A stretch of 64,000 nucleotides of DNA, taken from the NCBI RefSeq assembly GCF_005239135.1, contig NZ_QKNX01000001.1, positions 682,001 through 746,000 of the forward strand. The letters are read 5' to 3'. The notes under the pieces were generated by a model that saw nothing but the letters and a program-made list of their open reading frames with translations, searched no databases and had not been told where the DNA came from. The DNA comes from Natronomonas salsuginis. Lineage in GTDB: Archaea > Halobacteriota > Halobacteria > Halobacteriales > Haloarculaceae. The translations under genes and the position numbers were made by a program. Shown here in pieces: positions 33,171 through 41,847 of the stretch (the first letter of the stretch is position 1; the number at the start of each line of letters is the position of its first letter).

Positions 33171-34232
33171 TCAGAGTGTGTAGTCGTGCGTGCCGTCCTC
33201 GGTTTCGAGGGTGGCGACGAGGAGGTCGATCGTCGCCGCTAGATCGTCACGGTGAACGCTCTCGGTCGGCGTGTGCAGATACCGCGTCGGCACGGAAATC
33301 GCACCGGCGGGTCGCGCACCCCCGGCCCGCTGGAGGCTTCCCGTGTCCGTGCCGCCGGCCGGGAGCACTTCGAGTTGGTAGTCGATATCCCGTTCCTCGG
33401 CGATTCGGCGGATCCGGCGGTGCAGCTTGTGGTTCGTGATGACGCTCGAGTCCTTCAGCTTGATCGCGGCCCCCTCTCCGAGTTGGGTGACGCGCTCGCC
33501 TGGTTCGAACCCGGGGACATCGTTCGCGACCGTGGTGTCGATCGCGAGCACGAGGTCAGCGTCCAGATCGACACCGAGCGCCGACGCGCCGCGGAGACCC
33601 ACCTCCTCTTGAGCCGTCGCGGCGAAGTGCACGGTGACGTCCGGGGCGTCGAGGCGACGCGCGGCCTCGATCATCGCGAGTACCGACACGCGGTTATCCA
33701 GCGATTTTCCCGTGACGAACTCGCCAACGCGCGCGAGCCGACCGTCCATCGTGACGAGGTCACCGACGGAGACGCGCTCTGCGACCGCCTCGGCGTCGAG
33801 TCCGAGGTCGATACGGACGTCTTTGATCTCCGGTTTCGACTCCTTTTGTTCCTCCGTGAGCGTGTGCGGCGGGACCGCGCCGATGATTCCCGGCAGGTGT
33901 TCGTCGTCGGTGTGGACGGTGACGCGCTGAGCGCGGAGGATCCGCGGATCCCAGCCGCCGAGCGCGTCGAGTTCGAGGAACCCCTCGTCGTCGACGTACT
34001 TGATGATGAACCCGATCTCGTCGACGTGGGCGGCGACGACGACATCGTACGCCGGATTCGCCCCCTCGATCGTTCCGACGAGGGTGCCCATCGCGTCGGA
34101 GCGAATTCGATCGACGTGCGGTTCGAGTTCGGCGCGAACGAGCGCCCGAATGCGGTCTTCGTACCCCGGGACGCCCGGCGTTTCGACGAGGTCCGCGAGC
34201 AGTTCGTGATCGAAATCGAAGTCGCCAGACAT
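33171..34232 (-). CDS. M42-family aminopeptidase
   Basis: Self-compartmentalised (tetrahedral) metallo-aminopeptidase that trims peptides left by the proteasome. The 353-residue protein has the metal and catalytic motifs in order: AAHVDEIGFII (His and Asp), AATAQEEVGLRGA (two Glu), LAIDTT (Asp) and RYLHTPTESVHRDDL (His). GGTDTGSLQ marks the substrate loop. Length and motif order are normal for M42. Older names endoglucanase or deblocking aminopeptidase refer to the same family. Confidence 0.92.
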   Translation of the reverse strand: MSGDFDFDHELLADLVETPGVPGYEDRIRALVRAELEPHVDRIRSDAMGTLVGTIEGANPAYDVVVAAHVDEIGFIIKYVDDEGFLELDALGGWDPRILRAQRVTVHTDDEHLPGIIGAVPPHTLTEEQKESKPEIKDVRIDLGLDAEAVAERVSVGDLVTMDGRLARVGEFVTGKSLDNRVSVLAMIEAARRLDAPDVTVHFAATAQEEVGLRGASALGVDLDADLVLAIDTTVANDVPGFEPGERVTQLGEGAAIKLKDSSVITNHKLHRRIRRIAEERDIDYQLEVLPAGGTDTGSLQRAGGARPAGAISVPTRYLHTPTESVHRDDLAATIDLLVATLETEDGTHDYTL

Positions 34233-34346
34233 ACGACACGCTGCGATCCCGCGGGTGATAAACGCAGTCGTCGCGCGTCGGACGAACTCGTGTCGGCTAC
34301 AGTTCCCGCTTGCGACGGATCGGCGAGCGCCACACGTCGATCCCCG

Positions 34347-35087
34347 TCAGTCCCCGTCCGTCCCGGTCCAATCCCCGAACGCCCCCGTCGCCCCTGGAGG
34401 GGCGTACGTCTCGATCGTTCCGGCCGTCGACAGCGCGATCGCATCGTCGGCCGCGACGGGCAGCTCCCGGCGTCCGTCGGCGAGCAGTTCGACCGGCGTT
34501 TCGTCGCGCTCGACGCGGAGTTCGACGTCGTCGATCGAAAGGACCCAGTCGCCGGCCGCCGTTGCGAAGGGGGCGATAGGCACGATCGAGGCGACGCCGG
34601 TACCCAGTGCGACGGTCGGCCCACCGGCGTTACGGTTGTAGCCGACGCTTCCCGCTGGCGTCGACGCGACGACGCCGTCCGCTCGGAATCTGGAGATCTC
34701 CTCACCGGCACAGTGAACCGAGAACTCCGAGATCCGGGCCGGCTCGGCGGCCATAAGTGCGACGTCGAAGACGGCTCCGATCGGATCGAACGAACCAGCG
34801 GCGGTGACGACGGGATGACGCATCGTCGGCACCGATCCGTGACGGATGCGCTCGATGGACGCTTCGAGGCGATCGATCGGGACCGACGGAATCCCCTCGA
34901 CCTCGACCGCCAGTATCGGGGCATCGAGGCCGTCTCTGGCGAGATCGGTGATCGCCGACTCCGTCTCCGCGACGACGAATGCCACGGTATCGAATGCTCT
35001 GTCGTCGTCGACTGGCTCTCCCCCCGCGGCTTCGATGGCCTCGGTCACTCGTTCGCTGCCGACGATCCCGACGCGCTGTCCGCTCAT
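34347..35087 (-). CDS. NAD kinase-like protein without the GGDGT motif
   Basis: 246 residues. The C-terminal half matches the NAD kinase (PpnK) domain, with FRADGVVASTPAGSVGYNRNAGGP and an all-beta tail. The N-terminal half is shorter than usual, and the GGDGT loop that binds phosphate and carries the catalytic Asp is replaced by AFVVAETESAI. Haloarchaea usually hold one standard NAD kinase besides such a divergent paralogue. It may bind NAD without being a kinase, which is inference. It is divergent from the GGPP synthase gene. Confidence 0.8.
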   Translation of the reverse strand: MSGQRVGIVGSERVTEAIEAAGGEPVDDDRAFDTVAFVVAETESAITDLARDGLDAPILAVEVEGIPSVPIDRLEASIERIRHGSVPTMRHPVVTAAGSFDPIGAVFDVALMAAEPARISEFSVHCAGEEISRFRADGVVASTPAGSVGYNRNAGGPTVALGTGVASIVPIAPFATAAGDWVLSIDDVELRVERDETPVELLADGRRELPVAADDAIALSTAGTIETYAPPGATGAFGDWTGTDGD

Positions 35088-35178
35088 CGACCCGACCGAG
35101 GGTCGGGGGGATGAAAAGTCTCTCCGTCGATGCCGGGGGGCGTTTGCGCCTCGCTCGCGGCCACGGTGACACGGGAGA

Positions 35179-35188
35179 GTTTTTATTC
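35179..35188 (+). promoter_or_regulatory. TATA box of the GGPP synthase gene
   Basis: gtttttattc is centred 27 nt before the ATG at 35210, typical of leaderless haloarchaeal transcripts. This decides the start among several in-frame candidates upstream. Confidence 0.6.
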
Positions 35189-35209
35189 TGTCACCGCAAG
35201 CCTCGTGAC

Positions 35210-36271
35210 ATGTACGGCGTGCTTGAGGAGTGGCGGCCCGTTGTCGACGAGACCATCGAGTCGTTGCTTCCTCGAACGATCGACGACGCCTATCTCGCGG
35301 ATTTCTTCGGTGAGCCGACCTACTCGTACGATTCGGCGGCATTGCAGGGGGCGCTCTCGGATCCGATCTGGGAGCTCCTCGATCGGGGGGGAAAACGCTG
35401 GCGTGCGATCCTATTCTTGCTGTTCGTCGAAGCGTTGGGGGACGACCCGGAGGCGTATCTCGAATACGCCGTGATCCCGGAAGTGTTACACAACGGCACG
35501 ATCATCGTCGACGACGTCGAGGACGGCGCGACGCACAGACGGGGTGAACCGGCGCTCCACCACACTCACGGGATGGATATCGCGCTCAACGCCGGTAACG
35601 CGATGTACTTTCTGCCGCTGAAGATCATCACGCGGAATCCAGGCGATCTCAGAGCCGACGTTCGGCTCGACGCCTACGAGATGCTGATGTACGAACTCAA
35701 CCGAACTCACCTCGGCCAGGGGATGGACATCCGGTGGCACAATCAAAAGGAGATCGAGATCACCGACGCGGAGTACCTCGAAATGTGCGCGTGCAAGACT
35801 GGCTGTCTCAGTCGCATCGTGGCAAGACTGGCCGCGATCGTGACCGACAATCAGGGCGTCGAGCAGGCCGTCGCGAAGTACGCCGAAGACATGGCTATTG
35901 CCTTCCAGATCGCCGACGACGTGCTCGACGTGGAGTACGCCCTCGAGGAGGGCGGCGACTTCGGTAAGGGCGTCGGGAACGACATTCGGGAGGGAAAGAA
36001 GACGCTGATGGCGATCCACGCTGCGGAGAACGCACCCCCAGAGGACGCCGCGCGCCTCGAGGAGATTCTGTGGGCGGACGAGAACACGGACGAGGACGTC
36101 CGCGAGGTCGTCGAGATATTCGAGTCGGTGCGGAGCGTCGAGTACGCCCGATCGGTCGCCGAAGAGCTCTCGGAGTCGTCGAAAGCCCGCCTCGAGGGGC
36201 TCGATCTCGAACCCGAACCGGCGTCGAAGCTCGCCGCCTTCGCCGAGTTCGTCGTCGATCGTGACGTGTGA
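35210..36271 (+). CDS. idsA: Short-chain (E)-prenyl diphosphate synthase (GGPP synthase)
   Basis: Makes geranylgeranyl diphosphate (and farnesyl diphosphate) for archaeal ether lipids and carotenoids. The 353-residue protein has both Asp-rich magnesium motifs: DDVED (101-105) followed by THRRGEPALHH, and ADDVLD at about 225-230 followed by GNDIREGKKT. The spacing and C-terminus fit haloarchaeal IdsA. It opens a run of isoprenoid-related genes (two cis-prenyltransferase homologues and DUF92) on this part of the chromosome. Confidence 0.94.
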   Translation: MYGVLEEWRPVVDETIESLLPRTIDDAYLADFFGEPTYSYDSAALQGALSDPIWELLDRGGKRWRAILFLLFVEALGDDPEAYLEYAVIPEVLHNGTIIVDDVEDGATHRRGEPALHHTHGMDIALNAGNAMYFLPLKIITRNPGDLRADVRLDAYEMLMYELNRTHLGQGMDIRWHNQKEIEITDAEYLEMCACKTGCLSRIVARLAAIVTDNQGVEQAVAKYAEDMAIAFQIADDVLDVEYALEEGGDFGKGVGNDIREGKKTLMAIHAAENAPPEDAARLEEILWADENTDEDVREVVEIFESVRSVEYARSVAEELSESSKARLEGLDLEPEPASKLAAFAEFVVDRDV

Positions 36272-36275
36272 AGGG

Positions 36276-36680
36276 TTACTCGCCCTCGACGCCCGTCGCG
36301 CCGAATCCGAGTTCCTCGACGCCGCGAACGATCGCCGCCTGATCGGCGTCGGCCTCGTAATAGAAGACGATGTCGTACGTCGAGTCGCGAATCAGTTGTT
36401 GGCACTCCCAGACGAACTCCTCGCCGTCGAGCGTGAGCCCTTGGTGTTGGTTGACACCGAACCGATCGTCGTCGTTCCCCGAATAGACGTACGTGTCCGT
36501 CGGCTCGATGCCTGCGGCCTCGGCGATGACGTCGCCGATGTCGAGCGTCGCCTGGTGGAGTGTTGGCTCCTCCTCGTTCGTCAGTTCGGTGTCGACGATG
36601 ACGCCGTTGAGCCGGATATCGCCGGGTTCCAACAGCGCCTTCGTCCGCTGATACAGATCGTCGTCGATGGCCTCGCTCAT
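36276..36680 (-). CDS. Haloarchaeal conserved protein (DUF5778-like)
   Basis: 134 residues, acidic and soluble, with no known function. Landmarks are LYQRTKALLEPGDIRLNGVIVDTEL, VYSGNDDDRFGVNQHQG and VFYYEADADQAAIV. I associate these with a haloarchaeal family of unknown function (DUF5778). It converges on the GGPP synthase gene with four bases between stops. Confidence 0.75.
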   Translation of the reverse strand: MSEAIDDDLYQRTKALLEPGDIRLNGVIVDTELTNEEEPTLHQATLDIGDVIAEAAGIEPTDTYVYSGNDDDRFGVNQHQGLTLDGEEFVWECQQLIRDSTYDIVFYYEADADQAAIVRGVEELGFGATGVEGE

Positions 36681-36787
36681 ACCGAACCCATCGCTATCCG
36701 GAGTAATACAGGTCACGGTCCGTGGCGGTACTGCCCGCACCGCGCCGCTATCGAAGTGCTGTGCCGTTACTGGGGTCGAACGCCGCC

Positions 36788-36982
36788 TTACAGCCGATTG
36801 AGGTTCTTCGCGCGCGGGCCCTTGTCGGCCTGCTCGATGTCGAACTCGACCTCGTCACCCTCCTCCAGATCGGGGCCGCCAACGTCCTCCATGTGGAAGA
36901 ACACGTCCTCGTCGGAGTCCTCGGTTTCGATGAAGCCGTAACCACCAGTATCGTTGAAGAAATCAACCACGCCTTTCGCCAT
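36788..36982 (-). CDS. cspA: Cold-shock-domain protein
   Basis: A 64-residue single cold-shock domain: [22 protein letters not shown] has RNP1 (GYGFI), and [11 protein letters not shown] holds RNP2-like VFFH. It binds single-stranded nucleic acid and melts RNA structure. Haloarchaea carry several such genes, often highly expressed. A strong TATA element lies 28 nt before the ATG. Confidence 0.94.
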   Translation of the reverse strand: MAKGVVDFFNDTGGYGFIETEDSDEDVFFHMEDVGGPDLEEGDEVEFDIEQADKGPRAKNLNRL

Positions 36983-37005
36983 TGCGTCCGGACGGACGGC
37001 GTTAT

Positions 37006-37016
37006 GATATAAAAAC
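37006..37016 (-). promoter_or_regulatory. Strong TATA box of the cold-shock gene
   Basis: Reading the minus strand, gtttttatatc is centred 28 nt before the ATG at 36982, and is among the most A/T-rich TATA elements of the window. A high basal level and a leaderless mRNA are expected. Confidence 0.65.
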
Positions 37017-37106
37017 TCTGCGGCAGTCGCGACGGTGACGGTATGTTGCCCCGCACAACCGACGAAAAACAACACTCATCCGTTCGCCCGCCCTCAGGCC
37101 GGATAG

Positions 37107-38012
37107 ATGCGCCACCGGCTCCGGGGAGCGGTTCGACGGCTCTACGAACGACTGCTCGAGCGCGAGGTATCCGGCGTGCCGACGCACGTAGCCGTCATTC
37201 AGGACGGTAACCGCCGATACGCGCGCGAACACGGTGAGGAGAAGACGGCGGGACACCGCGCCGGTGCGGACACGACCGAACGGATGCTGGAGTGGTGTGC
37301 CGATCTCGGCGTCGAGGAGTTGACGCTGTACGCATTCTCCACGGAGAACTTCGACCGCCCCCGCGAGGAGCGGGAGGCGCTCTTCGATCTGATCTCAGAG
37401 AAACTCCGCGGGTTCGCGGACCGCCCCGAAGTGCACGACCGCGAGGTCAGGATCCGCGCGATCGGCGAGATACAGCGGCTCCCCAAACGCGTTCGCGAGG
37501 CGATCACCTACGCCGAGGAGCGCACCGAAGGCTACGACTCGCTCCGCTTGAACGTCGCGCTCGCCTACGGCGGGCGCGCCGAGTTACTCGGCGTCGCCCG
37601 CGAGATCGCCCACGAAGCCGCGAGCGGCGCGTGCGACCCCGAAGATGTCACCGTTTCGGAGATCGAAGCTCGTCTGACGACGGGGCCGACGCGGGTGGTC
37701 GATCTCATCATCCGGACCGGCGGCGACGAGCGAACGTCGAACTTCCTGCCGTGGCACGCGAACGGGAACGAGGCTGCGGTGTATTTTTGCACCCCGTACT
37801 GGCCCGAGTTCTCGCGCGTGGACTTCCTGCGGGCGATTCGGACGTACGAGTCCCGACAGGAATCCTGGCGGCAGACGCGCGCTCAGCGGGCGGCCGCGCT
37901 TATCCGGGCGGCCGGTGATATCGAGCGTAACGATACTACCGGGCTCGACGACGCGACGCACGGCGGAGAGGAGATCGAGGACCCGACCGATCCGGATTCC
38001 TCCGTCATCTGA
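37107..38012 (+). CDS. uppS: cis-Prenyltransferase, catalytic type (UppS-like)
   Basis: Builds the polyprenyl diphosphate chain that becomes dolichol-type carrier for N-glycosylation. The 301 residues have the catalytic Asp33 in HVAVIQDGNRRYAR, then HRAGADTTERMLEWC, LYAFSTENFDRP and the downstream substrate motif IIRTGGDERTSNFLPWHANGNEAAVYF. After that motif the end reads YESRQESWRQTRAQRAAAL and a 40-residue acidic tail. The usual C-terminal RxG motif of homodimeric enzymes (RRFGG-like) is missing. The convergent gene encodes a relative with the opposite defect. Confidence 0.9.
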   Translation: MRHRLRGAVRRLYERLLEREVSGVPTHVAVIQDGNRRYAREHGEEKTAGHRAGADTTERMLEWCADLGVEELTLYAFSTENFDRPREEREALFDLISEKLRGFADRPEVHDREVRIRAIGEIQRLPKRVREAITYAEERTEGYDSLRLNVALAYGGRAELLGVAREIAHEAASGACDPEDVTVSEIEARLTTGPTRVVDLIIRTGGDERTSNFLPWHANGNEAAVYFCTPYWPEFSRVDFLRAIRTYESRQESWRQTRAQRAAALIRAAGDIERNDTTGLDDATHGGEEIEDPTDPDSSVI

Positions 38013-38019
38013 TCGGCAG

Positions 38020-38628
38020 TCACCGGCCGAACCGACGCTTCCGTTCTTGAAACTCGCGGACGGCACGCAAGAAGTCGCGCCGCCTGAGGTCCCGCCAGTT
38101 GACGTCGGTGAAGTATAGCTCGGAGTACACCGACTGCCAGATCAGGAAATCGGACAATCGTTCCGCGCCGGTTTTGATCACGAGATCCGGTGGCGACTGA
38201 AACACGAGCCGCCGTTCGATCTCGGATTCGTCCACGTCCTCTGGATCCAACGTTCCGTCCGCCGCGTCCCTCGCGATTCGACGGACTGCGGCGGCGAACT
38301 CCTGGCGACCGCCGAGTCCGATACTCACCTGTACCGGTGCGTCGGCCACGCTCTCCGCGCCGGGTTCGCGAATCGCGACGCTGCGCGGACTGTCGAGTTT
38401 CGACAGCGCCGCTCGAAGCGTCGGGATCACCGCCTCGTCGAGCACGCTGACATAAATCAACACCTCCTCGCCGCCAATCTCGAACGCCCACCGGAGGAAC
38501 GACGCGAGCGTGTCGTACGCGCCCTGTTCGAGGAGGTCGTGCTCGGTGATGACAAGCGCGATCCGTTTCGGAACCCCACCGTCGCTCAGGCGGATCCGTG
38601 CGGCGAGATAGCGATCGTACAGTCCCAC
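38020..38628 (-). CDS. cis-Prenyltransferase homologue lacking the catalytic Asp (NgBR/Nus1-like)
   Basis: 202 residues of the UPP synthase fold. Where the catalytic subunit has QDGNRR, this one reads VITEHDLL, so the essential Asp is gone. The later part is well kept: DLVIKTGAERLSDFLIWQSVYSELYFTDVNWRDL, and the protein ends ERKRRFGR, which holds the RxG motif. That mix is the pattern of the accessory subunits NgBR and Nus1 in eukaryotic heteromeric enzymes. It ends seven bases from the UppS-like gene in convergent orientation. A heteromer with it is an inference. Confidence 0.85.
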   Translation of the reverse strand: MGLYDRYLAARIRLSDGGVPKRIALVITEHDLLEQGAYDTLASFLRWAFEIGGEEVLIYVSVLDEAVIPTLRAALSKLDSPRSVAIREPGAESVADAPVQVSIGLGGRQEFAAAVRRIARDAADGTLDPEDVDESEIERRLVFQSPPDLVIKTGAERLSDFLIWQSVYSELYFTDVNWRDLRRRDFLRAVREFQERKRRFGR

Positions 38629-38711
38629 GAGCGGACGTTCGTCCCCGTCGGCCTGAACGTGTCGGTCCGCTCTTCGGGAAGGTTAAGTGATCAACGGGGA
38701 TATCTCGGTGC

Positions 38712-40040
38712 GTGACCGGAGACATAGCGCGCGCCATCGGCTACCTCCTCGTCGGGAGCGCGACGCTCCTCGCTCCGGTCTTGGACGGGCGAGTACACGA
38801 AACGATCGCAGCCATCGGGACCATCGCTCCCTTCGCGCTGCTCGCAGCCGTCGCGCTCGTTTCGACTGATGGACCGCTGTTCGAACTCTTCGCCCGCGAC
38901 GGCGATCGAGACGAGGACCGGCTACACAGTCTCGCATCGTTCTGCTTCGCCGTCGCGGCGTTGGCGTTCCTCTTCGTCGCGCTCGATCTTCCACTCGCCG
39001 CCTTCGTCGCCGCGGTGTTCGTCCTGACTGCGGGAAATCTCGGACAACGCGTCGTGGTCTCTCGCATTCCCACACCCGTCGCGGGAGCTTCGGCCTTCGC
39101 GGCGCTCGGAACGGTCGCCGCGACCGCGGCGGTGTTCGCCGCCGGACGGCTCGGTGGGACGGTGCCCACATCGCCGACCGTCCTCTTCGTCGTCGCGAGC
39201 GGCGCACTCATCGGTGCGCTCGTTCGGACGACGCTGTCACCGTTCGACGATTCGTTGGTGTTGCTGTCGGTCGGGCTCGTCATATGGTTCCTGCTCGGAC
39301 TGGGTGTCGAGCCGTCCCTCGAACGGTTGGCAATCGGCTTGTCGGTGACGATCGCGCTGGGATACGTGGCCTACGCGCTCGGGACGGCCTCTGTCACCGG
39401 TACCCTGAGTGGGGTGTTGCTCTCGCTTTGGGCGATCGTCCTCGGCGGCTACGGCTGGTTCGCGCTCCTTATCACGTTCTTCGGCCTCGGCGGGCTGGCG
39501 TCGAAGTATCGATACGACGAAAAACTCGCCCGCGGTATCGCACAGGAGAACGAGGGTGCGCGCGGAGGCAGCAACGTACTCGCAAACTCCGCGGTCGCCC
39601 TCGTCGCCGTGGTCGCGTACGTCGCCGCAGAGGGAATGGGTATAGCCCCGGTCGTCTTCCAGTTCGCCTTCGCCGGTGCGGTCGCGGCCGCGCTCGCCGA
39701 CACGTTCTCCAGCGAGTTCGGCGGCCTCTTCGACTCCCCACGGCTGATCACGACGCTCGAACCCGTCGCCCCGGGGACCGACGGCGGCGTCACGTGGCAG
39801 GGCGCAGTCGCCGGGGCGACCGGCTCGGGCCTCATCGCTGCGCTCGCGCTGTTCTTCTTCGATTTCGGCCCCTTGGCCACGTTCACCGTCTTCGGTGCGG
39901 GCGTCCTCGGGATGGTCGTCGATAGCCTTCTGGGCGCGACACTCGAGGGGGATCGAGTTGGAAACCAGACGGTCAATCTGCTCGCGACGCTCTCGGCCGG
40001 ACTCGGGTGCGCGACGGTGGCACTCGTTCGCTTCGTATGA
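38712..40040 (+). CDS. DUF92 family membrane protein
   Basis: 442 residues with about twelve membrane helices and a GTG start. The second half has the DUF92 core: SKYRYDEKLARGIAQENEGARGGSNVLANS, ADTFSSEFGGL and MVVDSLLGATLEG. Relatives include plant VTE6, a phytyl-phosphate kinase, and animal TMEM19, so phosphorylation of a prenyl phosphate is a reasonable expectation. The neighbouring cis-prenyltransferases make dolichol-type substrates plausible. The N-terminal 200 residues appear specific to archaea. Confidence 0.85.
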   Translation: MTGDIARAIGYLLVGSATLLAPVLDGRVHETIAAIGTIAPFALLAAVALVSTDGPLFELFARDGDRDEDRLHSLASFCFAVAALAFLFVALDLPLAAFVAAVFVLTAGNLGQRVVVSRIPTPVAGASAFAALGTVAATAAVFAAGRLGGTVPTSPTVLFVVASGALIGALVRTTLSPFDDSLVLLSVGLVIWFLLGLGVEPSLERLAIGLSVTIALGYVAYALGTASVTGTLSGVLLSLWAIVLGGYGWFALLITFFGLGGLASKYRYDEKLARGIAQENEGARGGSNVLANSAVALVAVVAYVAAEGMGIAPVVFQFAFAGAVAAALADTFSSEFGGLFDSPRLITTLEPVAPGTDGGVTWQGAVAGATGSGLIAALALFFFDFGPLATFTVFGAGVLGMVVDSLLGATLEGDRVGNQTVNLLATLSAGLGCATVALVRFV

Positions 40041-40444
40041 TTCGCCCGCTGGAGCCGGCCGATCGTCCGACAGTCCGGGCACTACAAAGCCATCTTCAGT
40101 ACGCGGATCCGGACTGCATCGACGCCGCAGTTCGCGGGCCGTTTCTCGGTCGCGTTGCCGTCGCCTGCGACTGGCTCGTCGGATACGCCCTCGCGTTCCC
40201 TGGCGATCCGGCGACCCTCACGGAACTCGTCGTCGCGCCCGACGCCCGTCGGGAGGGACACGGTCGAGAACTCGTCGAATCGGTCGTCTCTGCGATCGAT
40301 ACGGACCGGATCGTCGTCACGACACCGACCGGAAACCGCGGGGTGAGACGGTTCTACCGGAGACTCGGATTCGAGTGCGACGCCACGTGCGACGGATTTT
40401 ACGCCGACGGCGCGGACGCGTTACGCCTCGCTCGGCGCGAGTAG
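40037..40444 (+). CDS. GNAT-family N-acetyltransferase
   Basis: 135 residues with the acetyl-CoA binding signature LVVAPDARREGHGRELVESVV and the C-terminal TGNRGVRRFYRRLGFECD, typical of RimI-type enzymes. The ATG overlaps the DUF92 stop (ATGA), so they are cotranscribed. The target (protein N-terminus, small molecule) is unknown. Its last 24 bases overlap the convergent dnaG gene. Confidence 0.88.
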   Translation: MIRPLEPADRPTVRALQSHLQYADPDCIDAAVRGPFLGRVAVACDWLVGYALAFPGDPATLTELVVAPDARREGHGRELVESVVSAIDTDRIVVTTPTGNRGVRRFYRRLGFECDATCDGFYADGADALRLARRE

Positions 40445-41695
40445 CTGATCGACGGTCCGGATCCGGACGCTCGTCGGACGCTTGACGAACTCGCCCATCG
40501 ACGCCGCGACCACGTGATCGACGCCGCGCTGGGCGGCGACGTCGAGGAGTTTCTGGCTCAACTCGGCGTCGACGACGATCGCCGTCGGCACCGTGGCTTC
40601 CTCGACCACGAGATCGAACGCGTCCGCCGCGTCACCGTCGGCGATCACGCCGAACTCTTCGTCGAGGAGTCGAACGCGCCCCGTCTCCTCGCCGATAACG
40701 GCGCGCGTGTGCTCCCGAAGCGTCCCCGAGTGCGACGCGTCCACCATCCCGTCGGTTTCTCCGTCGCCGACGTTACCGAGGGCTTCGACGGTCGATTCGG
40801 TAGCCCCCGTATCGTCGGATTCGGCATCCGCTTCGATCGGCTCCTGCTCGTCGCCTTCGGGGTCGCCTTCGGGCTCCGAGGGCGCGTCCGACTGTTCGAG
40901 TTGGTCGTACGGAATCTTCTCGCGGAGCGCGGTCATCACCTCGTGCCGGGCGAGGTCCTCGACGGAACGTCCTTCGGGGGCGGACGCGACGTGATCGATG
41001 TCGCCGACCTGGGCGAGTTCCCGCCGGATGAGCTCGCCGCCGCGATCGCCGTCGAGGAAGGTGGTAACGGTCTTCGATTCGGTCAGTTTCGCGATCGCGT
41101 CCGGAACGTCGGTCCCCTCGACGGCGACGGCGTTTTTGATGCCGTACTGGAGGAGTGTGAGCACGTCCGAGCGCCCCTCGACGACGATGATTGCGTCCGA
41201 GTCGGTGACGCGGGGGCCCGCGGGGAGCCCCTCGTAGTCGGTGATGTCCTCGATTCGGACCGACTCACGGACCTCCTCGACGAGGTCCCGACTGGAACGC
41301 ATGGATTCGTCGAATGCGCTTCCGAGGAGCGATTTCGCGCGCTCGACGACCTCCCGGCGCTTGGCCGCTCGCACGTCCTCGATCTTTCGGACCTCGATCG
41401 TCGATCGGCACGGACCGACTCGGTCGATCGTTTCGAGCGCCGCCCCCAAGATTGCCGTTTCGACCTGGTCCAGGCTCGTCGCGATCGTGATTCGGCCGAA
41501 CGACTGCCCGTTTTGGGAGTCGATTTCGACGTCGATCCGGCCGACTTTCGAGGCGTCCTGTAGCTCCCTGAGGTCGAGTTCGTCGCCGAGGAGGCCCTCG
41601 GTCTGTCCGAAGACCGCCCCGACGACGTCCGAGCGCTCGACGATCCCCTCCGCCGTGATATCCGCGTGTACGAGATATTTCGCTGTGTCTTGCAT
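40421..41695 (-). CDS. dnaG: Archaeal DnaG-type primase/exosome protein
   Basis: Archaeal DnaG is an RNA-exosome subunit with some primase activity. The 424 residues have an N-terminal domain (1-160), a TOPRIM domain with catalytic EGRSD (Glu173) and DGDRGG (Asp215, Asp217), a long acidic linker (about 268-330), and a C-terminal domain ending in RIRTVDQLLAPSEA. The archaeal form lacks the bacterial zinc-binding and helicase-binding domains. Two TATA-like elements (atttaaaa near 41760, tttatac near 41782) precede the start, so a short leader of 40-60 nt is likely. Confidence 0.94.
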   Translation of the reverse strand: MQDTAKYLVHADITAEGIVERSDVVGAVFGQTEGLLGDELDLRELQDASKVGRIDVEIDSQNGQSFGRITIATSLDQVETAILGAALETIDRVGPCRSTIEVRKIEDVRAAKRREVVERAKSLLGSAFDESMRSSRDLVEEVRESVRIEDITDYEGLPAGPRVTDSDAIIVVEGRSDVLTLLQYGIKNAVAVEGTDVPDAIAKLTESKTVTTFLDGDRGGELIRRELAQVGDIDHVASAPEGRSVEDLARHEVMTALREKIPYDQLEQSDAPSEPEGDPEGDEQEPIEADAESDDTGATESTVEALGNVGDGETDGMVDASHSGTLREHTRAVIGEETGRVRLLDEEFGVIADGDAADAFDLVVEEATVPTAIVVDAELSQKLLDVAAQRGVDHVVAASMGEFVKRPTSVRIRTVDQLLAPSEA

Positions 41696-41847
41696 TGATG
41701 AACTGCCCGTCTCCGGGCGATGGTGGTGAATGTCGTTCCACGAGTCTCCTCATGGCCGTTTTAAATACGGCCGCTCGGACGTATAAATGATGCGGCCTGA
41801 GTCGAAACGCGTCGCTGTCGGCGCTGGCCGTCGCTGCACCGACTGCG

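Noticed and set aside
41696-41847. 7S (SRP) RNA gene beside dnaG
   Set aside because: The gap is about 150 bp, only half the length needed, and I find no conserved SRP RNA segments.
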